This document shows positions 8,754 through 16,447 of a stretch of 60,656 nt of DNA, in pieces. The translations under genes and the position numbers were made by a program. The notes beneath the pieces were generated by a model that was not told where the DNA came from, searched no databases, and worked only from the letters and a program-made list of their open reading frames with translations. The first letter of the stretch is position 1. Every line of letters begins with the position of its first letter. Location: positions 1-60,656 of the forward strand of contig JAVVVD010000009.1 of NCBI GenBank assembly GCA_036652795.1. The letters are read 5' to 3'. Source of the DNA: JAVVVD01 sp036652795. GTDB lineage: Bacteria > Bacillota > Clostridia > Christensenellales > CAG-138.

Positions 8754-8999
8754 TTATTGCTGCGTCATTTTTTTGATGAGCGCCGCCTTTATCTGCGCTA
8801 TGGAGCTATACTCGCAGCCGTCTCTAAGTACGTACTTTGCCAACTCCACATAGTCCGCAAATGCATACTGTGTCTCCGAAAGATTCCGTATATAATCGAT
8901 TTGCATCTGATTTACGTGTTTGCATGGAAGCTGCGATATATACTCACACCCCAGTTGCTCTGCCAATTTTTCCAACAGACTCATATAGTATACCAACAT
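8754..8999 (-). CDS. Small hypothetical protein
   Basis: About 81 residues beginning MLVYYMSLLEKLAEQLGCEY; the frame is open further upstream to 9023 and the start is uncertain because no candidate has a well-spaced ribosome-binding site. It is predicted to be helical, with three Cys and a Lys/Gln-rich C-terminus. I recognise no domain. It lies on the same strand as the glg genes, about 130 nt after glgA, and is followed by a terminator, which supports it being a real gene. Confidence 0.55.
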   Translation of the reverse strand: MLVYYMSLLEKLAEQLGCEYISQLPCKHVNQMQIDYIRNLSETQYAFADYVELAKYVLRDGCEYSSIAQIKAALIKKMTQQ

Positions 9000-9156
9000 C
9001 CTTCCGCAACACGGTTGCAACATTTTTTACATGGCAGTATGCACTATCACTTTGAAATTATATGCTAATATTTTTATACTATCAGTTTTTTATGGAAAAT
9101 ATGGTGATTTATTATTCAATATCGTCCAGCTTCAGCCGTTTGAGCAGAACCATTTG

Positions 9157-10635
9157 CTATCCAATTCTGCTGCAAAGCCCATCATACAGTGCAATGTACT
9201 CCTTTGCAGAATCTTGCCAGCCAAAGCGTTTAGCCATAGCCCGCGCCCTCATGCGCTGCCACGAAGGCTTATCGCTGTATAGCTGCGCCGCAATCATTAT
9301 GGTGTTTATCATATCACATGCGTTATAGTTTGCAAATGTAAACCCGATACCCTCATCAGTGTATTTATTATACGGCTGCACGCTGTCCGCAAGTCCGCCC
9401 GTCTCGCGCACAATTGGCAACGTGCCATAGCGCATGGCGATAAGTTGTGCAAGGCCGCACGGCTCGAAAAGTGATGGCATAAGGAACATATCCGCACCCG
9501 CATAAGCCCTATGCGCAAGCCTGTCGTCATATACCAGCCGTGGCGCTATTCTGCCCGGATACCTCCACGATGCCCAGCTGAATAGCTGTTCATAGCGCAA
9601 TTCGCCTGTACCAACCACGCACATTTGCACATCCATGTTCATTATATCGTTTATCGCGCATTCTACTAAATCAAGCCCCTTTTGACCCGTAAGGCGTGTT
9701 ACCATTGATATAAGCGGTATGTCAGCATCTTCAACAAGTCCCATCTCATCCTGTAGGGCCGCCTTGCACGCAGCCTTGCCCGCCATATCCGCACAAGTGT
9801 AATGCGCGGGCAGGTATGCATCGGTCGATGGGTCGTATGCCTCCGCATCAATCCCGTTCATTATGCCATGCAGCACGCCGCTGCGCGCCCTTAGCACCCC
9901 ATCCAGCGTTTCGCCGTAAGCGTCCGTCTGTATCTCGCGCGCATAGGTCCGGCTTACTGTGGTTATGGCATCCGCATATACAAGGCCCGCCTTCATATAA
10001 TTTACAGAACCAAAATATTCAAGGCACTCCGGTGCCATGGTCGCTTCGCCTAATTCCAGCAGCTCATCCACAAAGTCACGCGAAAACACACCCTGATACC
10101 GTAGGTTATGCACCGTAAATACGGTTTTCATATTACGGTATTGCTGCAGCTTTACGTATTGCAGCTTATGCAACGCCGCCACCATGCCGCACTGCCAGTC
10201 GTTAAGGTGCGCTATATCCGGGAAAAAGTTCAGTCTCGGCATCATCTCAAGCACTGCCTTGCAGAAAAATGCGAAGCGCTCTGCCTCATCGCTGCAAAAA
10301 TTGCCGTATATATATTCTCTGCCAAAGTAATACTCGTTGTCTATAAAGTAATACGTTACCCCTGCCATCCGTAGCGATTCCACTCCGCAATATTGGTTGC
10401 GCCAGCCCAGCTTTACTAAAAAATCACACTCGTGCCTGAGCTTGGCCGTATATGCAAACGGTATTGCGCGATATTTAGGCAGCACCACCCGCACATCCAG
10501 TCCCATCCCCGCCAATGTAGCCGGAAGCGCGCCCACAACATCCGCAAGGCCGCCCGTTTTTATAAACGGCGCACACTCACTAGCCGCAAACAATACCTTC
10601 CTTTGCACAGGCTTACTCACATCTTGCGTATTCAT
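9157..10635 (-). CDS. glgA: Glycogen synthase GlgA
   Basis: The 492-residue protein is a GT5 ADP-glucose glycogen synthase that extends alpha-1,4-glucan chains. Visible signatures are KTGGLADVVGALP near the N-terminus (ADP-glucose binding), HLNDWQCGMV, MNGIDAEAYDP, a C-terminal VTRLTGQKGLDLV and the FEPCGLAQLIAMRYG loop with the catalytic Glu. Its ATG overlaps the glgD stop by 4 nt. It is the last enzyme of the glgB-C-D-A run. Confidence 0.97.
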   Translation of the reverse strand: MNTQDVSKPVQRKVLFAASECAPFIKTGGLADVVGALPATLAGMGLDVRVVLPKYRAIPFAYTAKLRHECDFLVKLGWRNQYCGVESLRMAGVTYYFIDNEYYFGREYIYGNFCSDEAERFAFFCKAVLEMMPRLNFFPDIAHLNDWQCGMVAALHKLQYVKLQQYRNMKTVFTVHNLRYQGVFSRDFVDELLELGEATMAPECLEYFGSVNYMKAGLVYADAITTVSRTYAREIQTDAYGETLDGVLRARSGVLHGIMNGIDAEAYDPSTDAYLPAHYTCADMAGKAACKAALQDEMGLVEDADIPLISMVTRLTGQKGLDLVECAINDIMNMDVQMCVVGTGELRYEQLFSWASWRYPGRIAPRLVYDDRLAHRAYAGADMFLMPSLFEPCGLAQLIAMRYGTLPIVRETGGLADSVQPYNKYTDEGIGFTFANYNACDMINTIMIAAQLYSDKPSWQRMRARAMAKRFGWQDSAKEYIALYDGLCSRIG

Positions 10636-11759
10636 ACCGTACTGCCCTTTCTTATTACCACAGGGAATGTGCTGTATCCGGCAAGGCGCCTTCCTCTGCG
10701 AACAATCACGCCTTTATCCAATATCACATGATCCATTTCGCAGTTTTCCTGTATTTCGCAAGCCTGCATCACTATGCAGTTTGAAAGCCTTGCGCCTTTG
10801 CCTATCCGCACACCGCGAAACAGCACACAGTTATCCACCTCGCCCTTTATTATGCAGCCGTCCGCCACAAGGCTGTTGCATGCACGGGCTGTATTGCCAT
10901 AATAAGCTGGCATCTCATCCTTTATCTTCGTATATATCGGGTGCTCCTGATTGAATAGATCCCTGCGCACATCCGCACGCAATACCGCCATATTGTGCGT
11001 ATAGAAGGAGCTTACCGAGTTAAGCCGTGCAACATATCCGTCGTACCGCCAACCAAACACCCTCAGCGAGTCCACCTTCTTTAGCAGTATATCCCTTATA
11101 AAATCCGTGCTCGCATGTGATGCGGCTTCTTCAATCATATATTCCAGCAGTGTTTTTTCCATAACAAACGCATCGCACGAAGCCAGATTGCTCTTGGGTC
11201 GATATGGATCTATCTCAAGGTCCATCACCCTGCCGCCCGGGTCCATCGTAAGTCTCAGATCCTGATATTGGTCATTTGCATCAAAATCCGCCTGCTCATT
11301 ATACATTATTGTAATATCGGCAGCGGTATCAATATGCTGCGCCAGCATTGCATCAAACGTAGTATTGTATATAGTATGGCTACCTGTCAGTATCACATAC
11401 CGCTGCGAGCTGCGCCGGACATATCCCATCACGGAGCGTAGCGCATCCACAGTACCGCGGTATATGCCCGTATTCTCCTTGGTTACAAATGGCGGCAGTA
11501 TAAAAAGGCCGTCGCGCTTTCTATGCAGATCCCACTCCTTGCCTGCACCAAGATGATCCATCAGCGAATGGTAGTTTTTCTGTGCGATAAGCCCCACGTT
11601 GGATATGCCCGTATTTACAAGGCTGCTCATAATAAAGTCTATGCAGCGGTAGCGGCCCGCAAACGGCATTGCCGCTAGGCTGCGCGAGAGCGTAAGCTCA
11701 CGCATCTGCATATTGGATTCACCCGTATATATAAGTCCAAATGCGTTGCCCTGCATCAT
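10632..11759 (-). CDS. glgD: Glucose-1-phosphate adenylyltransferase subunit GlgD
   Basis: The 375-residue protein is homologous to GlgC but degenerate at the N-terminal nucleotide site: it reads GLIYTGESNMQMREL where GlgC has the AGGQGSRL loop. This is typical of GlgD, the non-catalytic or modulatory subunit found in Bacillota, which forms a GlgC/GlgD hetero-oligomer with higher activity. A left-handed beta-helix tail at about 280-375 is retained. The start overlaps the glgC stop and the end overlaps the glgA start, each by 4 nt, so the three are translationally coupled. Confidence 0.95.
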   Translation of the reverse strand: MMQGNAFGLIYTGESNMQMRELTLSRSLAAMPFAGRYRCIDFIMSSLVNTGISNVGLIAQKNYHSLMDHLGAGKEWDLHRKRDGLFILPPFVTKENTGIYRGTVDALRSVMGYVRRSSQRYVILTGSHTIYNTTFDAMLAQHIDTAADITIMYNEQADFDANDQYQDLRLTMDPGGRVMDLEIDPYRPKSNLASCDAFVMEKTLLEYMIEEAASHASTDFIRDILLKKVDSLRVFGWRYDGYVARLNSVSSFYTHNMAVLRADVRRDLFNQEHPIYTKIKDEMPAYYGNTARACNSLVADGCIIKGEVDNCVLFRGVRIGKGARLSNCIVMQACEIQENCEMDHVILDKGVIVRRGRRLAGYSTFPVVIRKGSTV

Positions 11760-12982
11760 GTGCCACCTCCTTCGCCGAGTATTCCCACTATCCGGCCCAC
11801 AGGTATCCGCTCTCCGTCAGCTATTGTCATGGCGTTGGCAATAAGCGTTATGTCGCCAGTAAGCGAGATATCATAATCACCGTCCTCCGGCGTCCTGGGG
11901 TCGCCAATTGAAGCATTTTCGCCCACCACAGCGCTTTCCCCAACAATCGCTTTATGCACCCGCGCCCCACGCTTTATAAGCGCATCCGGCAATATCACGC
12001 AATCGCTGACCTCCGCGCCCTCCTCTATCGTTACACCCGTAAACACAACACTGTGAGAAACCTTGCCCGCCACATCGCTGCCTTCCGCCACCGCGCAATC
12101 CGTCACCTGCGCATGTTCGCCTATGCAGTGTGGCGGCATTATTGGATTTTTGCCATATATGCGCCACTCGCGCTCGTTTAGGTTTAGCTTTGGCGTATCG
12201 CCAATTATATCCATATTTGCTTCCCACAGGCTTTGCACCGTGCCAACATCCTTCCAATATCCCGAAAAAGAATAGGCATACACGGCTCTACCCGCGCCAA
12301 GCATCGCCGGTATTACATTTTTGCCAAAGTCATTGTCGCTGCTCTTGTCATCCTCATCTGCCGCAAGAAATTCCTTCAGAAGCTTCCATTTAAAAATGTA
12401 TATCCCCATCGAGGCCTTGTCGCTTTTGGGGTTAGCCGGCTTTTCTTCAAATTCCACTATCCGGTTTTGACCGTCCGTATCCATTATGCCAAACCTGTGC
12501 GCTTCATCCATTGGTACGCGCAACACGGCAATCGTAGCATCCGCATCCTTTTCGATGTGGTATTTGAGCATTTTGGCATAGTCCATCTTGTATATATGGT
12601 CGCCGGAGAGTATAAGCACATTGTCAGGATTGAATCTATCAACAAACGGGATGTTTTGGTATATTGCGTTGGCTGTGCCCGAATACCATTCGCCATGGCT
12701 GCCACGCACATATGGTGGCAATACGTATACGCCACCCGAGTTACGGTCAAGGTCCCAAGTCTGGCCTGTACCTATGTAAGCATTCAGCTCCAGCGGCTCA
12801 TACTGAGTAAGTACCCCTACCGTGTCTATATCGGAGTTGACGCAGTTTGATAGTGGAAAATCAATTATGCGATATTTCCCGCCAAACGGTACAGCAGGTT
12901 TTGCCATGCTGTGCGTCAGCACGCTAAGCCGGCTTCCCTGTCCGCCTGCCAATAGCATAGCCACTATGCGTTTTTTTCTCAT
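11756..12982 (-). CDS. glgC: Glucose-1-phosphate adenylyltransferase GlgC
   Basis: The 408-residue protein makes ADP-glucose from glucose-1-phosphate and ATP, the first committed step of glycogen synthesis. Signatures include LAGGQGSRL, KPAVPFGGKYRIIDFPLSNC, GTANAIYQN, LSGDHIYKMDY and FEEKPANPKSDKASMGIY. The C-terminal beta-helix (about 290-408) provides allosteric contacts. AAGGAGGGG about 6 nt before the ATG is a strong ribosome-binding site. It lies 97 nt after glgB. Confidence 0.97.
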   Translation of the reverse strand: MRKKRIVAMLLAGGQGSRLSVLTHSMAKPAVPFGGKYRIIDFPLSNCVNSDIDTVGVLTQYEPLELNAYIGTGQTWDLDRNSGGVYVLPPYVRGSHGEWYSGTANAIYQNIPFVDRFNPDNVLILSGDHIYKMDYAKMLKYHIEKDADATIAVLRVPMDEAHRFGIMDTDGQNRIVEFEEKPANPKSDKASMGIYIFKWKLLKEFLAADEDDKSSDNDFGKNVIPAMLGAGRAVYAYSFSGYWKDVGTVQSLWEANMDIIGDTPKLNLNEREWRIYGKNPIMPPHCIGEHAQVTDCAVAEGSDVAGKVSHSVVFTGVTIEEGAEVSDCVILPDALIKRGARVHKAIVGESAVVGENASIGDPRTPEDGDYDISLTGDITLIANAMTIADGERIPVGRIVGILGEGGGT

Positions 12983-13079
12983 CTGTATCCCCTCCTTCTA
13001 TCTGACATGTCCAATACATCGCAGCTGTATGCTGTGCAACATCAAGATATGTTTATCCCTATAAATATTGCCGCGCGAA

Positions 13080-14909
13080 TTATTTATTGATGTAGTACAC
13101 CGCCTCATAAGGCGAAAGTACTATATCCAGATAATCTCCATATGCATCGCTTCGGCTTTTCGCCTCAGTTGCACTCATATCCACACTTGACATTACCTGA
13201 GTAAATCTCCCGGCCTTAAGCAGGCGTATACGGTAAGGTTCATGCTTAACCGGCGTAAAATTGAAAGCACACAGCAGCTCATTGCCTTGCGCATCACGGC
13301 GCATAAATGCAATTACGCTGTGGCGCGTATCATCGGCTGCAAGCCATGTAAATCCATCCCAATTATCGTCCACCTCATAAAGTGCGGGCGTGCTCGTATA
13401 AAAGCGGTTCAGTTCCCGTGTGAAGGACTGCATATCCGAATGGCTAGGGTATGTAAGCAAAAACCAATCCAGGGAATTGTGGAAGTTCCATTCTATAAAC
13501 TGTCCAAACTCCCCGCCCATGAACATCAGCTTTTTGCCTGGGTGTGCATATTGGTACATCAGCAGCACTCGAAGCTGGCGGAACATATCGCCGTAGGTAC
13601 CCGGCATTTTGCTTATCAGCGAGCATTTGCCATGCACCACCTCATCGTGGGACAGCGGCAACACGTGGCTTTCGGCAAAGGCGTAACACATGGGGAATGT
13701 AAGCAGGTTGTGATGATATCTGCGGTTTATGCTGTCAGTATGCATATACGCAAGCGTATCGTTCATCCATCCCATGTTCCACTTGAGATCAAAGCCTAGT
13801 CCGCCACGCTCCACATCACCCGTAACCAACGGAAAAGACGAGCTTTCCTCCGCTATAAGCAGCGCACCCGGGCAATGCGTATGCACCGCCTGTGTAAGCT
13901 GCTTTATAAATTCTATCGCCTCTAGATTTTCTCTGCCGCCATATTTGTTTGGCATGTATTCGTCGCGCCCATAATCCAGATATAGCATACAGCTCACCGC
14001 GTCCACACGCAATGCGTCTATATGGTATTCCGTAAGCAGAAACACAGCGTTGGATATCAAAAAGCTTCTCACCTGATTGCGGCCATAGTCAAACATGACC
14101 GTACCCCATTGCGGCTGCTCGCTGCGGCGCACATCCGGATTTTCAAACAGCGCCGTACCGTCAAAGCGGCGCAATCCCTGTTCATCCCGCGTAAAATGTG
14201 CCGGAACCCAGTCCATTATCACCGAAAGCCCGGCAGTATGGCAGCAATCCACAAAATGCTTAAACTGCTGCGGCGTGCCATAGCGCGAGGTGATGGCATA
14301 ATACCCCGTCACCTGATAGCCCCAACTATCATCCAGCGGATATTCCGATACCGGCATTAATTCTATATGGGTATATCCCATGTCAACTGCATAGCTTACA
14401 AGCTGCTCGCTAAGGCCGTCATAGTCCAGCCCCCGCTTCCACGAGCCAAGATGCACCTCGTATATGCTCATCGGCGCGCTGAATATATCCGCAGTTTTGC
14501 GGCGCTCCATATGCGCCCCATCCTGCCATTTATAGCCGTCGATATCCCAAACTATTGAGGCTGTATTGGGTCGCAGTTGACCAAAAAACGCAAATGGATC
14601 AGCCTTATAGATAAGCTCTCCTTTTTGCGTGAGTATTGCGTATTTATATGTATCTCCCTTGTGTGCAATCCCGATATGTATCTGCCATACCCCGCTGTTT
14701 TCTGCCGGGAACATCACGTCAGCATTCTCATTCCATCCATTAAAACTGCCAACCACGCTAACGCGCTTCGCATTTGGCGCCCACACCGCAAAGCGGAACG
14801 TATCATTTCCGTTCAGCTTGGTTTTATGGCAGCCCAGCGCACGGTATGCAAAAGCGTTCGTTCCTTCACCCCACAGATACAGCTCGTCGCGTGTAAGCAA
14901 TGTGCTCAT
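13080..14909 (-). CDS. glgB: 1,4-alpha-glucan branching enzyme GlgB
   Basis: The 609-residue GH13 enzyme makes alpha-1,6 branches in glycogen. A CBM48 domain (about 15-110, with FAVWAPNAKRVSVVG) precedes the barrel. Catalytic landmarks are DALRVDAVSCML (nucleophile Asp), LLIAEESSSFP (Glu) and LPLSHDEVVHG (Asp). It lacks the extra N1 domain of E. coli GlgB, as is usual for shorter Gram-positive forms. The ATG at 14909 is chosen over an in-frame GTG at 14918 because GAGGTG lies 6 nt ahead of it. It is the first gene of the glycogen operon and is divergent from the lipoate ligase gene. Confidence 0.96.
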   Translation of the reverse strand: MSTLLTRDELYLWGEGTNAFAYRALGCHKTKLNGNDTFRFAVWAPNAKRVSVVGSFNGWNENADVMFPAENSGVWQIHIGIAHKGDTYKYAILTQKGELIYKADPFAFFGQLRPNTASIVWDIDGYKWQDGAHMERRKTADIFSAPMSIYEVHLGSWKRGLDYDGLSEQLVSYAVDMGYTHIELMPVSEYPLDDSWGYQVTGYYAITSRYGTPQQFKHFVDCCHTAGLSVIMDWVPAHFTRDEQGLRRFDGTALFENPDVRRSEQPQWGTVMFDYGRNQVRSFLISNAVFLLTEYHIDALRVDAVSCMLYLDYGRDEYMPNKYGGRENLEAIEFIKQLTQAVHTHCPGALLIAEESSSFPLVTGDVERGGLGFDLKWNMGWMNDTLAYMHTDSINRRYHHNLLTFPMCYAFAESHVLPLSHDEVVHGKCSLISKMPGTYGDMFRQLRVLLMYQYAHPGKKLMFMGGEFGQFIEWNFHNSLDWFLLTYPSHSDMQSFTRELNRFYTSTPALYEVDDNWDGFTWLAADDTRHSVIAFMRRDAQGNELLCAFNFTPVKHEPYRIRLLKAGRFTQVMSSVDMSATEAKSRSDAYGDYLDIVLSPYEAVYYINK

Positions 14910-15037
14910 GGGTATCACCTCTGATGTTTTTCACTTGTTAATTTGTTGGTTTTATCTAGTTTATCACTTAATTGATGTTTTAGGTAGATTAAAATATCGG
15001 TCTTGTGATTTTAAGCTGAAAATAGTATCATCTTGTC

Positions 15038-16000
15038 ATGAACATGCTTATATCCACTGTCTCCACCGATCCGTGGTATAACCTTGCCCTTGAGGAGCTG
15101 CTCTTCGATACACACAGGAGCGGTGTATTGCTGTATCTTTGGCAAAACAGCAACACGGTTGTGATAGGGCGCCACCAAAACGCCTGGAAGGAATGCCGCA
15201 TAGCCGAGCTTGAAAATGACGGAGGCCGCCTTGCACGGCGCACATCCGGCGGCGGTGCAGTGTTTCACGATCTTGGCAATCTCAATTTTACATTTATTAC
15301 CAAGCGCGATGAATATGATCTGCCGCGCCAGCTTTCCGTGATTACGGCCGCAGCCGGCAAATTAGGTATAAATACGCATTTTACAGGACGCAATGATATC
15401 GTTACCGATAGCGGAGCCAAGTTTTCAGGCAACGCATTTCGTTTTTCCGCTTCTGTTGGAATGCACCATGGCACCATATTGATAAATTCCGATATGGATA
15501 AGCTTGCTCGCTATCTGCGCCCATCTGCGCAAAAGCTTGCCGCCAAGGGCGTGGAAAGTGTGCGTAGCCGCGTTGTTAACCTTGCTTCCATCTCCCCAAT
15601 TACAGTTGACGACATGCGCCTTGCCATAACAAGCACATTTGCCGATGAATACGGCGACTTTACGGTTTTATATGAAACAGCCCTGTCTGCCTCGCGGCTT
15701 ACAGAGCTACGAGAACGCCACGCTTCCTTTGAGTGGCGCTGCGCCCGCACCCCCGATTTCGATATGGAGCTTTCCCACAGGTTTGACTGGGGTGAAGTGC
15801 TTTTACAGCTCTGCTGCCAAAATGGACTTATCTCCAAAGCAACCGTCTATTCCGATGCGATGGACGTCTCGTTCATCTCGCGTATATCACCCGCGCTTAC
15901 AGGCTGCCAAATATCCGGCGCTGAAATGGCGCAGGCCATGCTGCCGCTTGGCGGTGAATCCGAGGATATCGCGCTTTGGCTGCGATACTGCGGACTGTAA
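15038..16000 (+). CDS. lplA: Lipoate-protein ligase A
   Basis: The 320-residue protein attaches lipoate to E2 or GcvH lipoyl domains using ATP. The BPL/LPL fold shows NLALEELLF, the LYLWQNSNTVVIGRHQN strand, the RRTSGGGAVFHDLGNLNFT lipoyl-AMP loop and KFSGNAFR with the conserved Lys. A C-terminal accessory domain (about 240-320) is present. A plausible client is the E2 protein encoded at 40.4 kb. The ATG has no Shine-Dalgarno; a TAGTAT hexamer ends 9 nt before it, so the transcript may be leaderless or have a very short leader. Confidence 0.93.
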   Translation: MNMLISTVSTDPWYNLALEELLFDTHRSGVLLYLWQNSNTVVIGRHQNAWKECRIAELENDGGRLARRTSGGGAVFHDLGNLNFTFITKRDEYDLPRQLSVITAAAGKLGINTHFTGRNDIVTDSGAKFSGNAFRFSASVGMHHGTILINSDMDKLARYLRPSAQKLAAKGVESVRSRVVNLASISPITVDDMRLAITSTFADEYGDFTVLYETALSASRLTELRERHASFEWRCARTPDFDMELSHRFDWGEVLLQLCCQNGLISKATVYSDAMDVSFISRISPALTGCQISGAEMAQAMLPLGGESEDIALWLRYCGL

Positions 16001-16033
16001 TACGGCCTGCATAATTTATCTATTATTTTTACG

Positions 16034-16060
16034 GGCGGCATACTAAAATGCCGCCTGTTT
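16034..16060 (+). terminator. Terminator after lplA
   Basis: An 8-bp stem GGCGGCAT/ATGCCGCC with a 6-nt loop is followed by a T-rich stretch (TGTTTGGTT), 33 nt past the lplA stop. Confidence 0.65.
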
Positions 16061-16108
16061 GGTTATATTTAAAATTATTAATATATAGAATATTATTCTC
16101 CAGTGCCG

Positions 16109-16137
16109 TTGACAATATAGAGCGCATATGATATTTT
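16109..16137 (+). promoter_or_regulatory. Promoter of the riboswitch-controlled ATPase
   Basis: Consensus -35 TTGACA at 16109-16114, a 17-nt spacer and TATTTT at 16132-16137. This places the transcription start about 45-50 nt before the riboswitch. Confidence 0.6.
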
Positions 16138-16190
16138 ATTGGTATTCTCTTTGCACTGCATTACGTCCGTAACTTTGGGCACGCGATCAA

Positions 16191-16300
16191 CAGTACAAAC
16201 TGAGCAGGCGATGGATCCTGTGTTATGGATCTGTGGGGCCGGGCCTCCGTAAAGGAGGCAACAGATGAGGTTTTACGCACATCTGTGGGACAGTAGATTG
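16191..16300 (+). promoter_or_regulatory. NiCo riboswitch (czcD family)
   Basis: The conserved blocks are all present in order: CTGAGCAGGC at 16200-16209, GCCGGGC at 16238-16244, GGCAACAGATG at 16257-16267 and ACGCACATCTGTGGGACAG at 16275-16293. All four helices can be drawn: P1 ACTG 16199-16202 with CAGT 16291-16294; P2 16211-16218 with 16227-16234 (two wobble pairs); P3 GCCTCC 16243-16248 with GGAGGC 16254-16259; P4 CAGATG 16262-16267 with CATCTG 16280-16285. This family binds Co2+ and Ni2+ cooperatively and has also been reported to respond to Fe2+. Downstream, two CCGCAG copies (16303-16308 and 16334-16339) compete for one CTGCGG (16359-16364), a likely expression platform. Confidence 0.93.
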
Positions 16301-16447
16301 TTCCGCAGGTGTGTTTTATTTTACACATCAAGGCCGCAGCAGAAATAATATCTGTTTTCTGCGGTGATACCGGAACAAAACTGAAAACCGAATTTGCAGT
16401 TGACATGGAGCTATCTTACTCGCAAACGCGAATTGGAGGTAACTTTT

